This document shows, piece by piece, positions 20,171 to 35,100 of a DNA stretch of 64,000 nucleotides. The DNA is from Spisula solida. Lineage: Eukaryota; Mollusca; Bivalvia; Venerida; Mactridae. Location: positions 51,006,722 to 51,070,721 of the forward strand of contig OX365952.1 in the NCBI GenBank assembly GCA_947247005.1, read 5' to 3'. The notes below the pieces were generated by a model. It ran no database searches, was not told the origin of the DNA, and worked only from the letters and a program-made list of their open reading frames with translations. Position numbers and translations under genes: made by a program. The stretch's first letter is position 1, and each line of letters opens with the position of its first letter.

Positions 20171-23100
20171 GTAAGTATATTAATTAATATATTCATTAAC
20201 ATTTTTGATGTCATACAACCGATAAGAACGTGTTTTTATGTCACCTGATGTTTGCGTGCAATGTTCCATATGTCCATATGGTCACGCAGGTAAATCATTA
20301 AAATGCACACTCAACTCACATATGATTTTTCAAGGTGTAGGGGTTTATCAGTATTTAAAACGTAAGACAACTGTTAATTGCGTGTGAATGCAGATAGCAG
20401 ACCATTGCACAGCAAAGCGCTACAGAAGCAGTCCGTTGACTAAAGCAAAGTGCAAAAAAGCACTCGCCTAGCAATGTGCTGAGAAACGGAATGCTATTCA
20501 CCATATCGACATTACAACTTAAAACCCGTTTTCCGGGATTACGGAATTAATTGAGCGACAATGGCGAGACATTCCGAATGTACGTCAGGGGGGGAAACGC
20601 ATATAGCGTATAGTGCAACTAGGTACAAAAATCGCGATTATTTAAGACAAATGATAAGAATTTGTAAAAAGTCTTACTAGAAAACAATGACAACACAATT
20701 TTACGACCTCGCTGATAATATTTTCGCCTAAATGATATGTTTAACTTGAAAAATGCGTATTTTTATCGACATCGGTATCGAGCCACGGAAGCGGCCGTGT
20801 ATAATAAAATGCAATATTTCAAATATAAAGCATTTTTTAGGATAATTCTTGCTAAAGTTTAAAAACAAAGATGTTTAATGATAATGTGTAATAATTATTT
20901 TATATGTTTTCATGTTTAAACGTTGAAAAAAGAATAATTATATACACTCCCGCTATACCGCTTATTGCTCGCTAACCCCCTGACCGTGAAATTTCGGTTC
21001 CGGAAAAACGGGTTTTATTGAGTAATGTCGATATCGAGAATTGCCAAGTATTTGTGAACACTGCTCGCTAGTAGCAAGTTGTTGCATTGACAAAGTAAAG
21101 CGCTACCAAAAAGCGCCCTGTATACCCTTAGTACTCGGTGCAGGACTGCACGGCCACAACGGTCTGGATCATGAATCGAAGCTGGACCTTTACAAATCAT
21201 TTGTGCTGCCCGTCCTTGTTTATGGCATTGAAATATTCGTCCCAAGTATGTCTCTCGTGCGAAAACTTGAACTCTTCCAACGAAAGATTTTAAAACTGAT
21301 ACTATCGCTACCAATTAGTACTGCAGATCCCTGTGTTTTCATAATGTCGGGCCTCCTACCAATTGAGGCACTCTATCACCTGAAAATCCTCAACTTCTTT
21401 AACAGCATTTGTGGTCAAGCCGATACCAGTACAGAAAGGCAGATTCTTATCAGGCAACTCTCTGTGAAATCAGTGGAGGTCCAAAGTGCACACAAGAGTC
21501 GTGACATATTGGAAAGACAGTATTGAAAAGCTAGCCTCAAGCTACTCGACCCTGAAATTCATGAATACTCAATTTACACCAGGAAAGCTCCACCCAGTGT
21601 TAGGTATTGGGTGCTCTTCCGCGCTTGAAGTTACAAGGCTCCCAGTCAGATTCAGACTCCTTACTGGCACGTACATTCTCCAGGTGAGCAGAGCCAGATT
21701 TAATCAGTATGCTGTTGATACAGTGTGTCCCAACTGTCAGGAGAGTGATGAGACCGTTGAACATTTCCTGCTGCAGTGTACAGCTTTGAGCCATGTCAGA
21801 GACCCTATCATGTGTGTAATTTGGGATACACTCAAGGCTATGGGTGTGACCTCAAATATAACTACCCCCACATTGTTAGCCCAAACCTTGATTGACTGGT
21901 CTAAAGTTGTCCCAAACCATAAGTCAATCAGAGACAATAATCGCGAACTGGAATTCCATGTGCGGAGACTGTTTTTTCACCTCCACACTGTCAGATATAA
22001 ACTGAACAAGCAAAGATCTGAAACCTAATGATTTCTTGACTGACCTAACACTGAGTATCGTATAACATTTTACAGGCCTTGACATGATTTAACGTATATA
22101 AAGTACTGTGTTATATATTTGTGTAAACTGCGTACATAGATTATCGTGGTGGAGGTGTTTATTCAACCACATATCATTGGATTATATTCCTAGCAACTGC
22201 TAGGGTTCGCCATCTACGGCGGTGAAGATACAACAGTAACAGTAACATAGCCCCAAAAATGCTCTAAAAAAACAGCTAAACTTAGGCACTTTTAAAACTT
22301 TAAAATTTACATTACCCCTTTCAAACTTAAAACATCTGCATAATTTAGATCGCTCAACCCCTTGAAGCACCAAGACGAGTTTCCACTTCCCTAGATAGCC
22401 AGACCTAAGCCTTGTCTTCTTTACAACCATGATCATGCAACCCCTTGAGTCACCTCGACGATTAGAGGATCTAATTACAAGTAATGCTCCCAAGTTCTAA
22501 CCCTGGCATGCCTCCTTCAGCACAACCACAACTGTGCAACTTCTTTTGCATGAGCATTACCATCACTCAGTACAACTTCATGAAGCACCCTGACATCTAA
22601 GTTGTCAACTTCCCTGGATAATCAACACTTAAGTTGATGGTACGAGAATCAGGTTAATTTGTTCAAGTAATTAGGGCCCTACAATTCCGGAAATCAAGAT
22701 TTGCTGCTCTAGGAATGAACTTTTCTTCAGAAAATAAGAGTAATTTGATGAAAAAATTCAAAGTATTAACAAAGTTATGGTCATTTGAAGTTTTTAAAGC
22801 TGACTTTAACAATAGAACAATGTTTAAAACCGTGTTTTGGTATAGGGATATGTGTAAATTGCACTCAAAGCAGACTTGCGTCTAATTTTCAGGATTGCGT
22901 ATTATGCCTTAGTAGGACCCCTGAGTAATATGTCATAATTTTGCTGTTTTTCAGTTCTTCAAGAGAGTCCTAATGAAGTAGAGGCGTTCCAATCTAAGGT
23001 GGTGTGTTTAATAAACCTAGATAAGTTTACTGATGCTCTCAATGCAATCAATAAAGATAAATCTACGCAAGGGTAAGTCGAGCATATTTTTAACTTCCAG

Positions 23101-26100
23101 TGTCACTACCTACTTGTATCAGCACAGAGAATTCGACCTGATCCTGACCTTTATGCATGAATATATTACAAGGTTCTTGACGAATGTGTTGAAAATATAA
23201 ATAATTATTAAATTTCTGCAAGCAAATTGTGCAACATCGGTTCTTTAGATTTGTGTTGGTATTACTCCTCGAGCGTCTTCAAGATACTTCCTGCTTATGA
23301 AAACATACAACAGGGATTATAAATAATTATATAGACAATATATTAGCTGTTAAATTATGCATATATATAAATAAAAGGTTGAGAGTCGTGTCCACTTCTC
23401 TGGACTATATCTACCTGTTCTCTTCTGAGGAACATCTTATCCCCTGATTATACTAATAAACTTGTCTCCTGCTGACACTCTTGTATTATTTTCATTATTT
23501 GCTGGTGAAAAGTTACAAGAGGTTTATCCTGAGATATGGCATGTCAACCTAAACGTGTACAACAATAAGTCAACATGAAACAAAACAGACTGTAAAATTT
23601 TCTTGGCATAAACCAGGTATTCATAATAGTGATTCGTGTCATTACGGAGTTAAACTGGATTTGTAATTACCCGGTAGCTGTGACCAATTGTAAGCAGTAC
23701 TGACATAATTTTCAGTATTAGGAGATCATATATTTGAATAATATTTAAATGACCAAATTGTGAGGAAGCTCTAATTAGAGTGAGAACGATCACTGAAAAT
23801 GTTGATGATGGATTAACACTTTTTCCTTCAGCCAGTCTGAGTATAAACAGGTTAAAAAGTTAAGTTAAGTAACCAATTTTCTAGGGCTGCTTTCAGCAGT
23901 TCAGCCGTTCAGCTACCCTTTGACATTTAAACTTCCCCTGGTCATTGGGCTACCTATGGAAACCTGCGTTCGAGTCTCCCTGGGGAGACTATTTCTCTCC
24001 TGGTGGGTGTGCAGCCAACATCGATCTGCGGCGCCCAGGACTATCGAACATGTTCAGACACAGCCCTCACAGGTACCAATTTACACCTTGGTTGAGTGGA
24101 GCATGTGGGTTAATCGTGCTCAGAGAAATTAAGCAGTGGTCCAGACGGGGGTTGAACCCGGGACCTCTCGATCCCGAAGCGCGTGCCCTACCTCTAGGCC
24201 ACCGCTCCCCACATGTGACTGGTCAACACTTGTATTGTGTATTGACTGACCTTGTGGTCATCTGGGTACTGTTTTATCAAAGCACTTACAGAAATTATAA
24301 AGTTACGCACAAATTTAAATTCTTCATTATTCTTGAACAAACGGACATTAGGAACATATATGGCTTGAGGGAAAGCATTTACCGAAGCATCATTAATGTT
24401 ACATATATATCCCCCCCCCCCCCCTTACCACAATTTGCAACTGTTACTGAATTACATAGGGTTAAAATTTGAGCTTAACTTTAAGATTATCGTAAGTGCT
24501 TAGATAAAATAGTAACCTGGTGTTCAATGTTTTTGTATTTTATAAATTGTTGAAATAAATTCTTACATTTTTCAGTTCTGTACGGTTTGAGAAAGCTTAC
24601 TGTGAGTATCGGTTAAATCGTACCCAGGAAGCTGTTAACACGTTAAGATCTGGCGGTACAAGTCTAGATAATAGATGCAAGGAATTGTTAGCTCAAGTGG
24701 TATGTTATCTTGTCTTGACATTGTTTATAGCCTACCTGGGCCCAAATGCTTGCCCAATTTCATAATGATTTCTTAGGAATGCCCCTTCAGATTTGAAGCT
24801 AAAAGTTTCCAATTTCTGGGTCCGTGCGCACGAATAGATTTCCTATGTAGTACATAGGTAAAATATTGTGGAGTGACCGTGTGTTTGTGTGAGCAGGTGT
24901 GTGTGCGTGGATCTGTGTGTGTGTGGGGGGGCATTGTGCGTGTGTGGGTATGTGAGTGCGTGTTTGTGCGTGTGAAAGGATTTGTGACTGTGTAAGAGTG
25001 TACGTACCATGAATAATTGTTACAGTTTGTTTTGTATGACGATGTACTTTTCTGTATAAGTCTAACAGGCTTCGCGAAAGTCGCCAGACCGCCGGTCATG
25101 ACCGGTGAAAATCAGTTTGGTCCGACAAAAATTATAGCTCGCCGGTCCGAATGTCCGTCAAAATTTTCGTATCGTCTGGTTCGAAATTTATCGGTACGAA
25201 GCATTATTTCCGGTAATTTAACGATGCGCATGCGCAGGTTGGTTGTTTAAAGGACGGAAAGAGAACTAATTTGCAAAAAGACGCTGATTTGACGAATACT
25301 TATACTGTACTCTGTCTTCAGTATGTTATTTCCCGAAACACATTTTGTGAATACAAATCTCAACAAAAAACTGTTTCCTATTAATATTGTTCGGTCCGGC
25401 CAAAATTGATTCGGTCCGGCCAAATTTATTTTATGCCGGACCGGGTGTCCGGCCTTTTTTTCTCACTTTCGCGAAGCCTGGTCTAAATAAACTGATTCTG
25501 CTTCTGGTAAAAATTTCCAGAAACTTGCGATCAACTTCAAACTTCAAAACTTCATAACTTTTTTATTTTTTTAGATATTTTAAAAAAATAAAGTGTTTTG
25601 TGCTAGTTAAACATAGCCTTTCAATGTTATAATTGCTGTAAAAATGCATTTAATTGATGGTGAAAATTCAGCTGGGGTTGCTATTTAGTTACTCTTCCAG
25701 TTCATTCCAGTTATGTTGATTGTTAAAAAACATGTTTCACAGTTTGTCAGGGGCAGGCTCATCAAAAGAAGATACAATCAGAAATAGAAATATGCCGGGA
25801 TAGTTTCAGGGGGTTTCCATTTGACGCAGGAGTTACTAAGGGGTTTTGACCCTTGAAATTTCCTAAAACAATATTTTTACCCTCAAGATTTTTGTTTGTA
25901 GGGTAATTTTCTCTTTCTCTGAAATTAATGGGTATCTTGCCTATAAAATGATAAAATTTAGTCCAAACTATCAAAATAACCCTTCAAATTATAAGCTTAG
26001 TTGGAACCCTGTCAGTTCCACCAGTGGTCCACAATGCAAAAAATTAACAATTGTAAATAGTGTCAGAATATGACATAAACTTGTCGTGATGTGATGACTA

Positions 26101-29100
26101 TTTCTACCTCCAGTTATACAGATTAGAAGAGTATGATGAATGTTACAAGTTGTATCGAGATCTCATCAAAAATTGTCAGGTAAGTCATTTATTGTGTATC
26201 GGTATCCTTCAAATCTGTGTCTGATTAATAAATTTTGATGAAAATTTAACAATGATGTTGATATTTCCTCCACATGTGAAAAACTTGCTGGTTCCTTGTG
26301 GATGAGTAAGTAAGTACTGGTTTATGATACTGTCCAGGAAAACGTGTGAGATGAATGAGCCGAGGAGTATAACTGAGAAATGGCATTATAACTTATATGC
26401 AAAGTTATTTATTTACTGTTATGCTGTGCGTGTGTTGGGGGGGGGGGGGGGGGGGGGTAGTAGATGAACAATGATAATCAATATGTCCGGTCCTCTACCT
26501 TAAGGTTATGGGTTTGATACTGTAACGTCATGGCCACCCCTTTTCACATTTTTCAGTTGCTGGTTTTCCCTGTTGGGAGAACTAGTAGTGATTAAAGCCA
26601 CATTAGGCCTTAAAAGGCCTTTGAAGAGCCATGGTTTTTGAGCACATTAGTTGAGTCCTAAACTTAAGGTGGAAACCACAATAAGATGGAAGAAAACGAA
26701 ATAAAATCTCCAGTTGGTTTGTTTACAAAATAATGAATTGTAAACAAAAAATGCACAATTTATAATCTAAGGGAAGCAACTCATGCAAAATTAGTATTTT
26801 GTCATCCATACATTTTACTTAAATGTGATTTTTGGCATACTATTTCGACAGATACATTTAACATTCTGTCGTCAATTATTATTCATTTGTGAATATATCC
26901 TAATTCCTTGTAATTAGTGACAGTCTATTTACTGGATGATCGAAAAAAATGTCTTTGGAGAGATAATGTGGCTTTAATAGGCAAATGTTTTAGGGTCAAA
27001 ATGTGACTTGTCGAGGTCCATTTTCCATGTTTCATATCATGTATTGAGAGTGTTAATCTGATATTTCAGGATGATTTTGATGAGGAGAGAGAAACCAATC
27101 TATCAGCTGTGCTGGCCTCGCTACGTATGTGGGATAACCAGGATGTGGTAAGTTTCCTATAATTCCGGAATAATCTAGAAATCTAGAGTTGCTGCATTAG
27201 AAAGAATGAACCTTTCTGAAGAAAAGTTATTTGATCAAAAAAGTACAAGTATTAACCAAGTTATGGTCTTTTGAAATTTCATTAACTGAATTTAGCAGTC
27301 AAATATTGTTTGAAAAAAGAGTTTTTTATGTGGGGATGTATGTATGTACGAGGGGTGATCCAGAATTACGTGGACTTTTGCTCTAATTCAAAAACTTTTA
27401 AACCTGCAGTTACAAATCTGTGGACAATGTAATATTGATACTTATTGCAAATGTATACCAAATTTCATTCAGATCTGATAATAAATAACGAAAATACAGC
27501 GTCTGTTAGAGGGTATAGTTATAAATCGCGGGGCAGACCGGAAATAACGTACGTCGTTATCTTCACGCCTGTTTCATTTCATGATGCTTTTGAACACTGT
27601 TAATCAACTGTTCTTTATTTTTCTTAACCTATTATGCTCTTTATATTATGCATATTAATTCGTCCTGTCAATATTTACTGAACTGTATCGTTACAAGCTT
27701 TGCAAGATCATAATTTTCCACTAATATCACGGATAGTTGATTCAGACCAACCTAAGTACCGATTTAGACAACGTCGGGTTTTTACCTCTACCCTCGTTGT
27801 ATGTTACATCATCCAGGCCGACTTTATAACGGTTATGCCATTTAAAAACAAGTGGCCGTGATACAATATGTCTTACACTTGATTTCTCCAACATTTTCTG
27901 TCTGCATTTGGGGTTTTTCATAGCTGTACATGACAATAGTAACACATATATTCATAACATGGCGAATATAGCAAATTTAACCTTGAACTTGCACCCAGTT
28001 GTTGATACGATATTAGACAACATGATGCCATATTTCTGAATTCTTAAATGAAGAAACACAGTAACAATCAGCAACAATGTAAAAAGTTTTGCTGAAAAAT
28101 CTGTGTTGATCTGCGAAAGCATTTATGTGTTGCTATGGTAGCGTATAACTGTTGATGCAAATAATTGTTTTTAGATATGTGTTGTGATTCTTGTCAATAA
28201 TAGATAAAAGCCGCGTTTGTGTAAATTTCATACCCATCTGACCTTAAATAAACTTTTTAGAGCAATAGTCCACGTAATTCTGGATCACCTCTCGTATGTA
28301 TGCTAAAGGCACCTGCAATAGGCTTTGTCATATTTTCAGGATTGGACATAATGCCACAGTAAGGCCCTTGTTAGCTCGACTTTTCATTCGTTTTCATTTT
28401 TACGTTACTCTTAGTACCTTGCTCACAGATGAGCAATAGTACTATCATCAAGTATGTGAAAGTGGAGCGTCTAGCGCTTGTAGGCGGTGCTCGGGTTTAT
28501 AGCATTGCACAAAACAGATACAAACATGAATGGGATCAAATTTCTATAATATTAGTTCATGAAGATGACACATGTTGATTTTGGAGATCTGTTAAACAAC
28601 ATAAAACATTGGCAGAAACAAAACTTATCATCAGTTGTGTAGCTCAACTATGTGCATACTGTTGACTGTCCCTCGTCTGTCAACACTTTTTTTTAATGAC
28701 TGGAAAAGTCTTGATGGAATTCAACCAAAATTCTTCATGATGTCAATACTGCTTCTCACAAACATCATTAGCCAAGTACCTACCCTTCTATGAGTCAAGG
28801 GCATCAAAATTCCTGATTTATCCGTATTCCAGATTAATTTTGTCTTTTTCTAAAAGAACTATGATTTCTGACCAAACTGAAAGTTCTTTATTGAGAATAT
28901 CTCTAGACATGGGAAAGTTTGGGTCAATTTTATCTGCTTTGAAGGATGTTCATTAATAAAAAGTTTTAATAACTGAGTAATATATGGAAACATGAGGTTG
29001 AAGACCTCTATTTTGGCCAAAATGATCAGCCGTTTACGATTTTCAGGATTTTTAACTTGACTCTGTTGACACCGCTGATGAGTGTTTCATCACTTATGAT

Positions 29101-32100
29101 CCTTGTATGTTGGATACAAAAATCAGCATTTGGCTGGTCACCTCAACCTCTGTGATAATTTCTTTGTATGAATTATCGTGTATTACAGGAGGAGCCAGGA
29201 TCGAGGGAGGGAACATACGAGTTGTGCTATAATCACGCTTGTTACCTGATTGGTAAAGGGGATTTGAAGGGAGCTGAACAGAAACTAGGACAAGCTGAAG
29301 GTTTGTATTTATATAAAACATGTTAGTCTTCTTCTTCTTCTTTTCGTTCACTATCTACTCTACCACCCTGGTCATAGCGATGAAGGAAGTCTGAATATTA
29401 ACACTTGTTCCCATCATTCAAGTAGACAGTAGTCATCTCTAGGTGACTGTGCTCATGCAAGTGTCTTGATCATGGTGATCAATGTCTATGATATCAATAC
29501 ATATCAGTTAAATGTTTACTTTCATTCTCTGCTGTTTGTTTCTGCTGTCTGATTTATTGGTTGTTTTTTTGCTTTCATTTATAAGTGAAACAACAATATC
29601 TGACATTGTTCATCTTTTTGACAAAGTGGGTTATACAGGGTAATACAATTTTTAGCTCACCTGTCACTTTGTGACAGGGTGAGCTTTTGTGATCACTCTT
29701 CGTCCGTCGTCAGTCCGTCGTCCGTCCGTCAACAATTTGCTTGTGTAGAAACTAGAGGTCACAATTTTGACTTAATCTTTATGAAACTTGGTCACAATGA
29801 TCATCACAACACTATCTAAGTCATGTTTGGTATTGGGTCATCCAGTGCCAAAAACTCGGTCACAAGGTTAAATCATAGAAAAACCTTGTGGAGACACTAG
29901 ATGTCACAATTTTGACTTAATCTTTGCTTGGTCATAATGATCATCTCAACAAAATCTAGGTCAAGTTCGACATTGGGTCATCCGGGGTCAAAAACTAGGT
30001 CACAATGTCAAATCATAGAAAAACCTTGTATAGTCACTAGAGGTCACAATTTTAGCCTAATCCTTATGAAACTTGGTCAGAGTGATCATCTCAACAAAAT
30101 CTAGGTCAAGTGCGATATTGCATCATATGGGGCCAAGAACTAGGTCACTAGGTCAAATCACAGGTCGTTCAGGTACTGCTATAACAGGTGAGCGACCTTG
30201 GGCCCTCTTGTTAGCTGAACTTGTGTATTTCATTTATAACAATATCTATATTAGTTATACCCCCCACAAAGAGTTGTAAGGGGGGTATCCTGGATTCAGC
30301 TTGTCCATCCGTCCGTCTGTCTGTCTGTCCGTAGACGCATTCTTGTGAACGCAACTTCTACAGTTTTGGCAAGATTTCGCTCAAACTTTTACTGATGAAC
30401 AACCTCAACATATAGATGTGCACGAAGAAAGGAATTTGTGCTGCGATGAATTTTCGCAGAATTATGGCCCTTTGCCGGCGGGGGTATATTAGTCTGCCGA
30501 ATGGCGACAGCTCTAGTTTCCATTTGTTTGAGGTTTTATGATTGTGATTATTTCAGCTATGTGTAAGGACAGTTTGTGATTGTTTCAGCTATGTGTAAGG
30601 ACAGTTTGTGATTATTTCAGCTATGTGTAAGGAAAGTTTTGCGGATGATCCGGATGTAACGCCCGATGAAGTGGATGAAGAGTTAGCTATCATTCGTGTA
30701 CAGTTAGCTTATATCATGCAGAAACTAGGAAAGAATAGTGAGGCTAACGCTCTATACAACCAAGTACAGAAACACAAGTAAGTCTATAGTTACTGTAATA
30801 AAATTTTATTGTACTCATGGAGTCAGACATATAGTAATGTCTATGTCTTTAAATTCTGGATGACTATGAAGCCATACTATTGGTTTAATTGCTACTACTA
30901 GTCCAGTGGTTCTACAATTCCCATATAATCCGGAAATCCGGATTTGCTGCATTAGAAAAAAAAAATTTTCTGTGCAAAATAAAAGGTACTAAAATTTGGT
31001 AAAAATTCAAAGTATTGACAATGGTACTATGGTAATTCGAAGTTCCATAATCTGAATTTTAACTATAACACATGTTCAAAACCTAGTTATGGTGTAGGGA
31101 TGTGTGCTATGGGCACATTTAAACAGACTTGCGACTCATTTTCGGTTTGGGCATTATGCCTCAGTACGACCCCTGTAGTTCTACCAAGACCAGAAGACCA
31201 TTAACTCTTACGCCTGGAATAGTTTACTACAAATATAGATCTGACACCCGGGCTGTTCATAAAAAACTGACATAACTAAAAACTACATAAATTATGTAAG
31301 AAATTATTTAAAATTAGTGTAGCATGTAGTTTTGGTCATTGGACTTAAAAAACTTTTGAAAAAAACTTGCAATCTTCAATCACTAACATTAATTACTACA
31401 CAATTGAATTTTGAATATTTCTGCTGAATTCTTGTCATTGTTAATTTGTCATTTCAGACCATCAGATGTTGGCCTTATGGCTGTGTTGTCGAACAATGTA
31501 GTTGCAATAAATAAAGTAAGTTTGTGCAATGCATCAAAACATCATATTTGGTTATATTGTGTGAAACATTTCCGGATACCCATTATGTTGTAGTTTACCA
31601 CTCCCAATCTTCTGCAAGTTGATATATCAATAAATAGAGGAGACATATCTTTTACCTAGGTTACAAATCCAATCCACATATCGCTGGCTTAGAATGAGAA
31701 GGTCATAAGTGCTACTTACGACCTTATAAGACTCATGCATATTTGAAATCTGCACCACAAGGCGCATCTTATGAGCCTATTTTCATGAAAATCGGATATG
31801 GTCATGTTGACCAAAAGTTGAAAAAGTAAAGAGTAGTTTTCAGACAGTTTTTTCTTGTTTTCTCCTGTTTTCTCAAAATATCAATTTTGCATAAAAATTT
31901 ATGACTTTCGCATTCTAAGCCAGCGATATGTATTGACTTATCTAGCCAGAGGAAGGGCAAACTTTGATCATTCTTTGTGGCCTCTTGGTGACTGGCAGAA
32001 CATTCACTTACTGTATTGTCCAGATGTGACTCCGTAGCTCAATGGCTAATCTGGCGACCTTGGTTCAAAGACGGGTGGAGGTACTCATATGCCTGCCATA

Positions 32101-35100
32101 TTTCAGCAGAAAGCTGACAGGCAAATAAAGGCTATGCTCAGCTCAACAGAATTCATTGCCACTTACCCTTTGGTGTCCTCTGGCTTGTACAATATGTCAA
32201 ACAGCTACACATCAGATACATTTCCAGCATCTGGATAATTTGTGTCCCAGGTTGAGGCATTACCTGAACTTGCTCTCCGACTCTGTCAGATAAGGTCTGG
32301 CCATGATTGAACTTTTTTAAATTTGGTATGAGTACTGCCATGTGTTCTACAAAGGATTACGTGACGCACGTTTCATACCAGGACTTTTTTTCACTATATA
32401 CGAGGGGCCACTTCACAATTTCGTTTAGGCCCCTTCACAATTAGAATTTGCGACTTGGTTTTTGTAAAATCAACTTCACCACAAAGCACCAAACAAACCA
32501 ATCATAGATAACAATGATGTATTCATTAACTGGACTTGATATGAAGTATTGTATCATAGATACATGCATGTTTGGGACAAGTTGACAAAAGTGAATTACA
32601 TCTGAAAAATCATATTTCACAATTTAGTGATTTATCGCCCTTAGTTTTCACAATACAAAAAGTTACTGCGCCAACTTTTTCACAATTTTGAGAATTTTTG
32701 CACTAAATTTTCACAAAACTAAAGGGCTTGGGCCTCTTCACAATTCAGCGAAAAAAGCCCAGCATACCTGTTACATACCAGGTACGAAACGTGCGTCACA
32801 TAAACCTTCGTTTAACACTGGGCTGGTTAGCAACCCAGAAATGCAAATAACATGGTAGACTGCTTCTTGTTGGATGTCCAGATAGATGTCTGTCTGGATT
32901 GATGTCGAGGTTTGTCCTCGCTTGCTCTTAACCTTAGGTCAGATTTCTTTGAAACTGCACCAGGACACTTGGTACCAAGCCTAGTTGTGCATGCTGTCAG
33001 GAAGTTTTGCAAGATGATTTTTGCCTGAGTTACGTCTCCTTGTCCGAGACATATTTTTTGGTGTCAAAAACCATCCAGTTGTTTTTAAAACTGGTGTAAA
33101 AATTGATAAAACTAAATTTCTGTAAATTTTCAGGACCAGAATGTGTTTGATTCTAAGAAGAAGATGAAGGTTGCTACTGGTAGTAACCTGAAACATAAAC
33201 TATCTGCCGTACAGAAACAAGATATCGACATTAATCAATGCTTGTTACACATGTACTCGAATCAGGTAAGTCACGGCACTATGTGAAGATAACATGTACT
33301 CGAATCAGGTAAGTCACGTCACTATGTGAAGATAACATGTACTCGAATCAGGTAAGTCACGGCACTATGTAAAGATTACATGTACAGGTGTCCTACAATT
33401 CTGATAATTGATGAAAAAACATGGCCGCCAGGGGCGGGGCTAGTTTCCACTATATGCCTATATAAAAACTTTAAAAATCTTCTTCTTAGAAACTACTGGC
33501 CTAATTTCAATATATTTCCATAGGAGTGTTCCTTGAGTGACCATCTACCAAATTCCTAATTTCTTTGTTGAGTTGTTAAAAAATAATGGCTGCCAGGGGC
33601 AGGGCTTGAACATGTTTACATAGGTAAACATGGTTCTCAGGTGAGCGATCTAGGGCCATCATGGCCCTCTTGTTTAGGTATTTAATATGTGATATAGCAC
33701 AGAGAATTTGACATGATCCTGACCTTTATGCATGAATATATTACAAGGTAATTGTGTTGAATGTATAAATTTCGGCAAGCAAATTGTGCAATATCGGTTT
33801 TTAGATTTGTTTTGGTATTACACCTCAAGCGTCTTCGTGATACTCTCCGCTTATGAAAACTTACAGCCAGGGTTATAATTATACACAATATATCAGCTGT
33901 AAAATTATGCTAATTTAAAGGTCGAGAGTTGTGTCAAATTCTCTGGACAATACTCATTATTTAAAGTAAAACATTGGAGTTAGTTTGTGTGTTTATTTAA
34001 ATGTATACTCATTATTTGAAAGTCTATACAGAATGTACATTATGAAATCGAAACAAACATTGTCATTTTATCGTCTCACATGATGTGATAGAGATAATAT
34101 AACACTATTAAACACTATTTACATGTAATATAAGTAACAGTTTGTATGTATCAGGGTTCGACACTAACACTGGTCTGTGGTCCAAGATCATTGATTTTCA
34201 TAGAGGACCACTAACCTCATGGAGTGCAGGCCCCATTGACCACCAAACATTTCCAAGAAAATATTTTTTAAACAGAATCTAATTGATTATTAAAGGGAGC
34301 ACGTAACTGACAAGGGAAATTGTTGAATGAAATCTCATTAACTGTCAAAATTAAACAATACATGCATGTTGTATAATTTTTTACTTGCTCAATAGTCGGT
34401 AGGACAACCTGTTTCATGAGCTGCTGATCCTTTGGACCATTATGAAAAATAAGTTAGTGTCAAGCCCTGTGTTTGGTGTTTACAAGAAAACTGTGGTAAA
34501 TTCATTCACTCATTCACTCATTCATTCACTCATTCATTCATTCACTCATTCATTCATTCACTCATTCACTCATTCATTCACTCATTCATTCATTCACTCA
34601 TTCACTCATTCATTCACTCATTCTTTCATTCATTCATTCACTCATTCATTCACTCATTCATTCATTCACTCATTCATTCACTCATTCATTCATTGACTTG
34701 TTGTATGTAATGTAGAGTTTGTGAAATACTTCAATAATAATAAGGATAATAATAATAAATTTGATCGGCGATACAGTTGGGCAAGCCCAGTCTTCCCTGT
34801 GAGCCTCTTTCATATTGTATATTACATTATGTGTGATTATGCATGTATTTATAATATATGAGATTGCTCATATGTTATATACCAGAATGTTGTTGTCAAG
34901 TTTATCATCATCAACAGTATATCTACTGATGTAGAGTTTGTGTCGTCTATCATCCACATAGACAGTATATGGACGTCTCATGTCTTGTAGTACAATTCTA
35001 CTGGAGGTACTACCTTCAGATACTTGATACACACTATCACCTTTCAGATCACAGACAAGTAGTCTTCCATCACCTAACAGTGCCATCCCCCGAGGATCTT

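Larger units (their letters stand above)
27159..28372 (+). mobile_element. MITE family A copy split by a mariner relic
   Basis: The family A left part (27159-27346, attccggaa..gttgctgcattagaaag) and right part (28297-28372, ggattggacataatgcc..) are separated by the mariner-like element, so the family A copy was there first. Confidence 0.65.

Noticed and set aside
24124..24212. Possible tRNA gene on the minus strand
   Set aside because: Good A- and B-box-like words, but the acceptor stem cannot pair; it is a SINE head.
23945..24472. 175-aa + strand open frame in SRP72 intron 2
   Set aside because: Lies across a SINE and poly-C tract; no homology recognised.
34442..34696. Open frame coding repeated HSF/THS-type residues
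   Set aside because: It only translates the attc/actc microsatellite.
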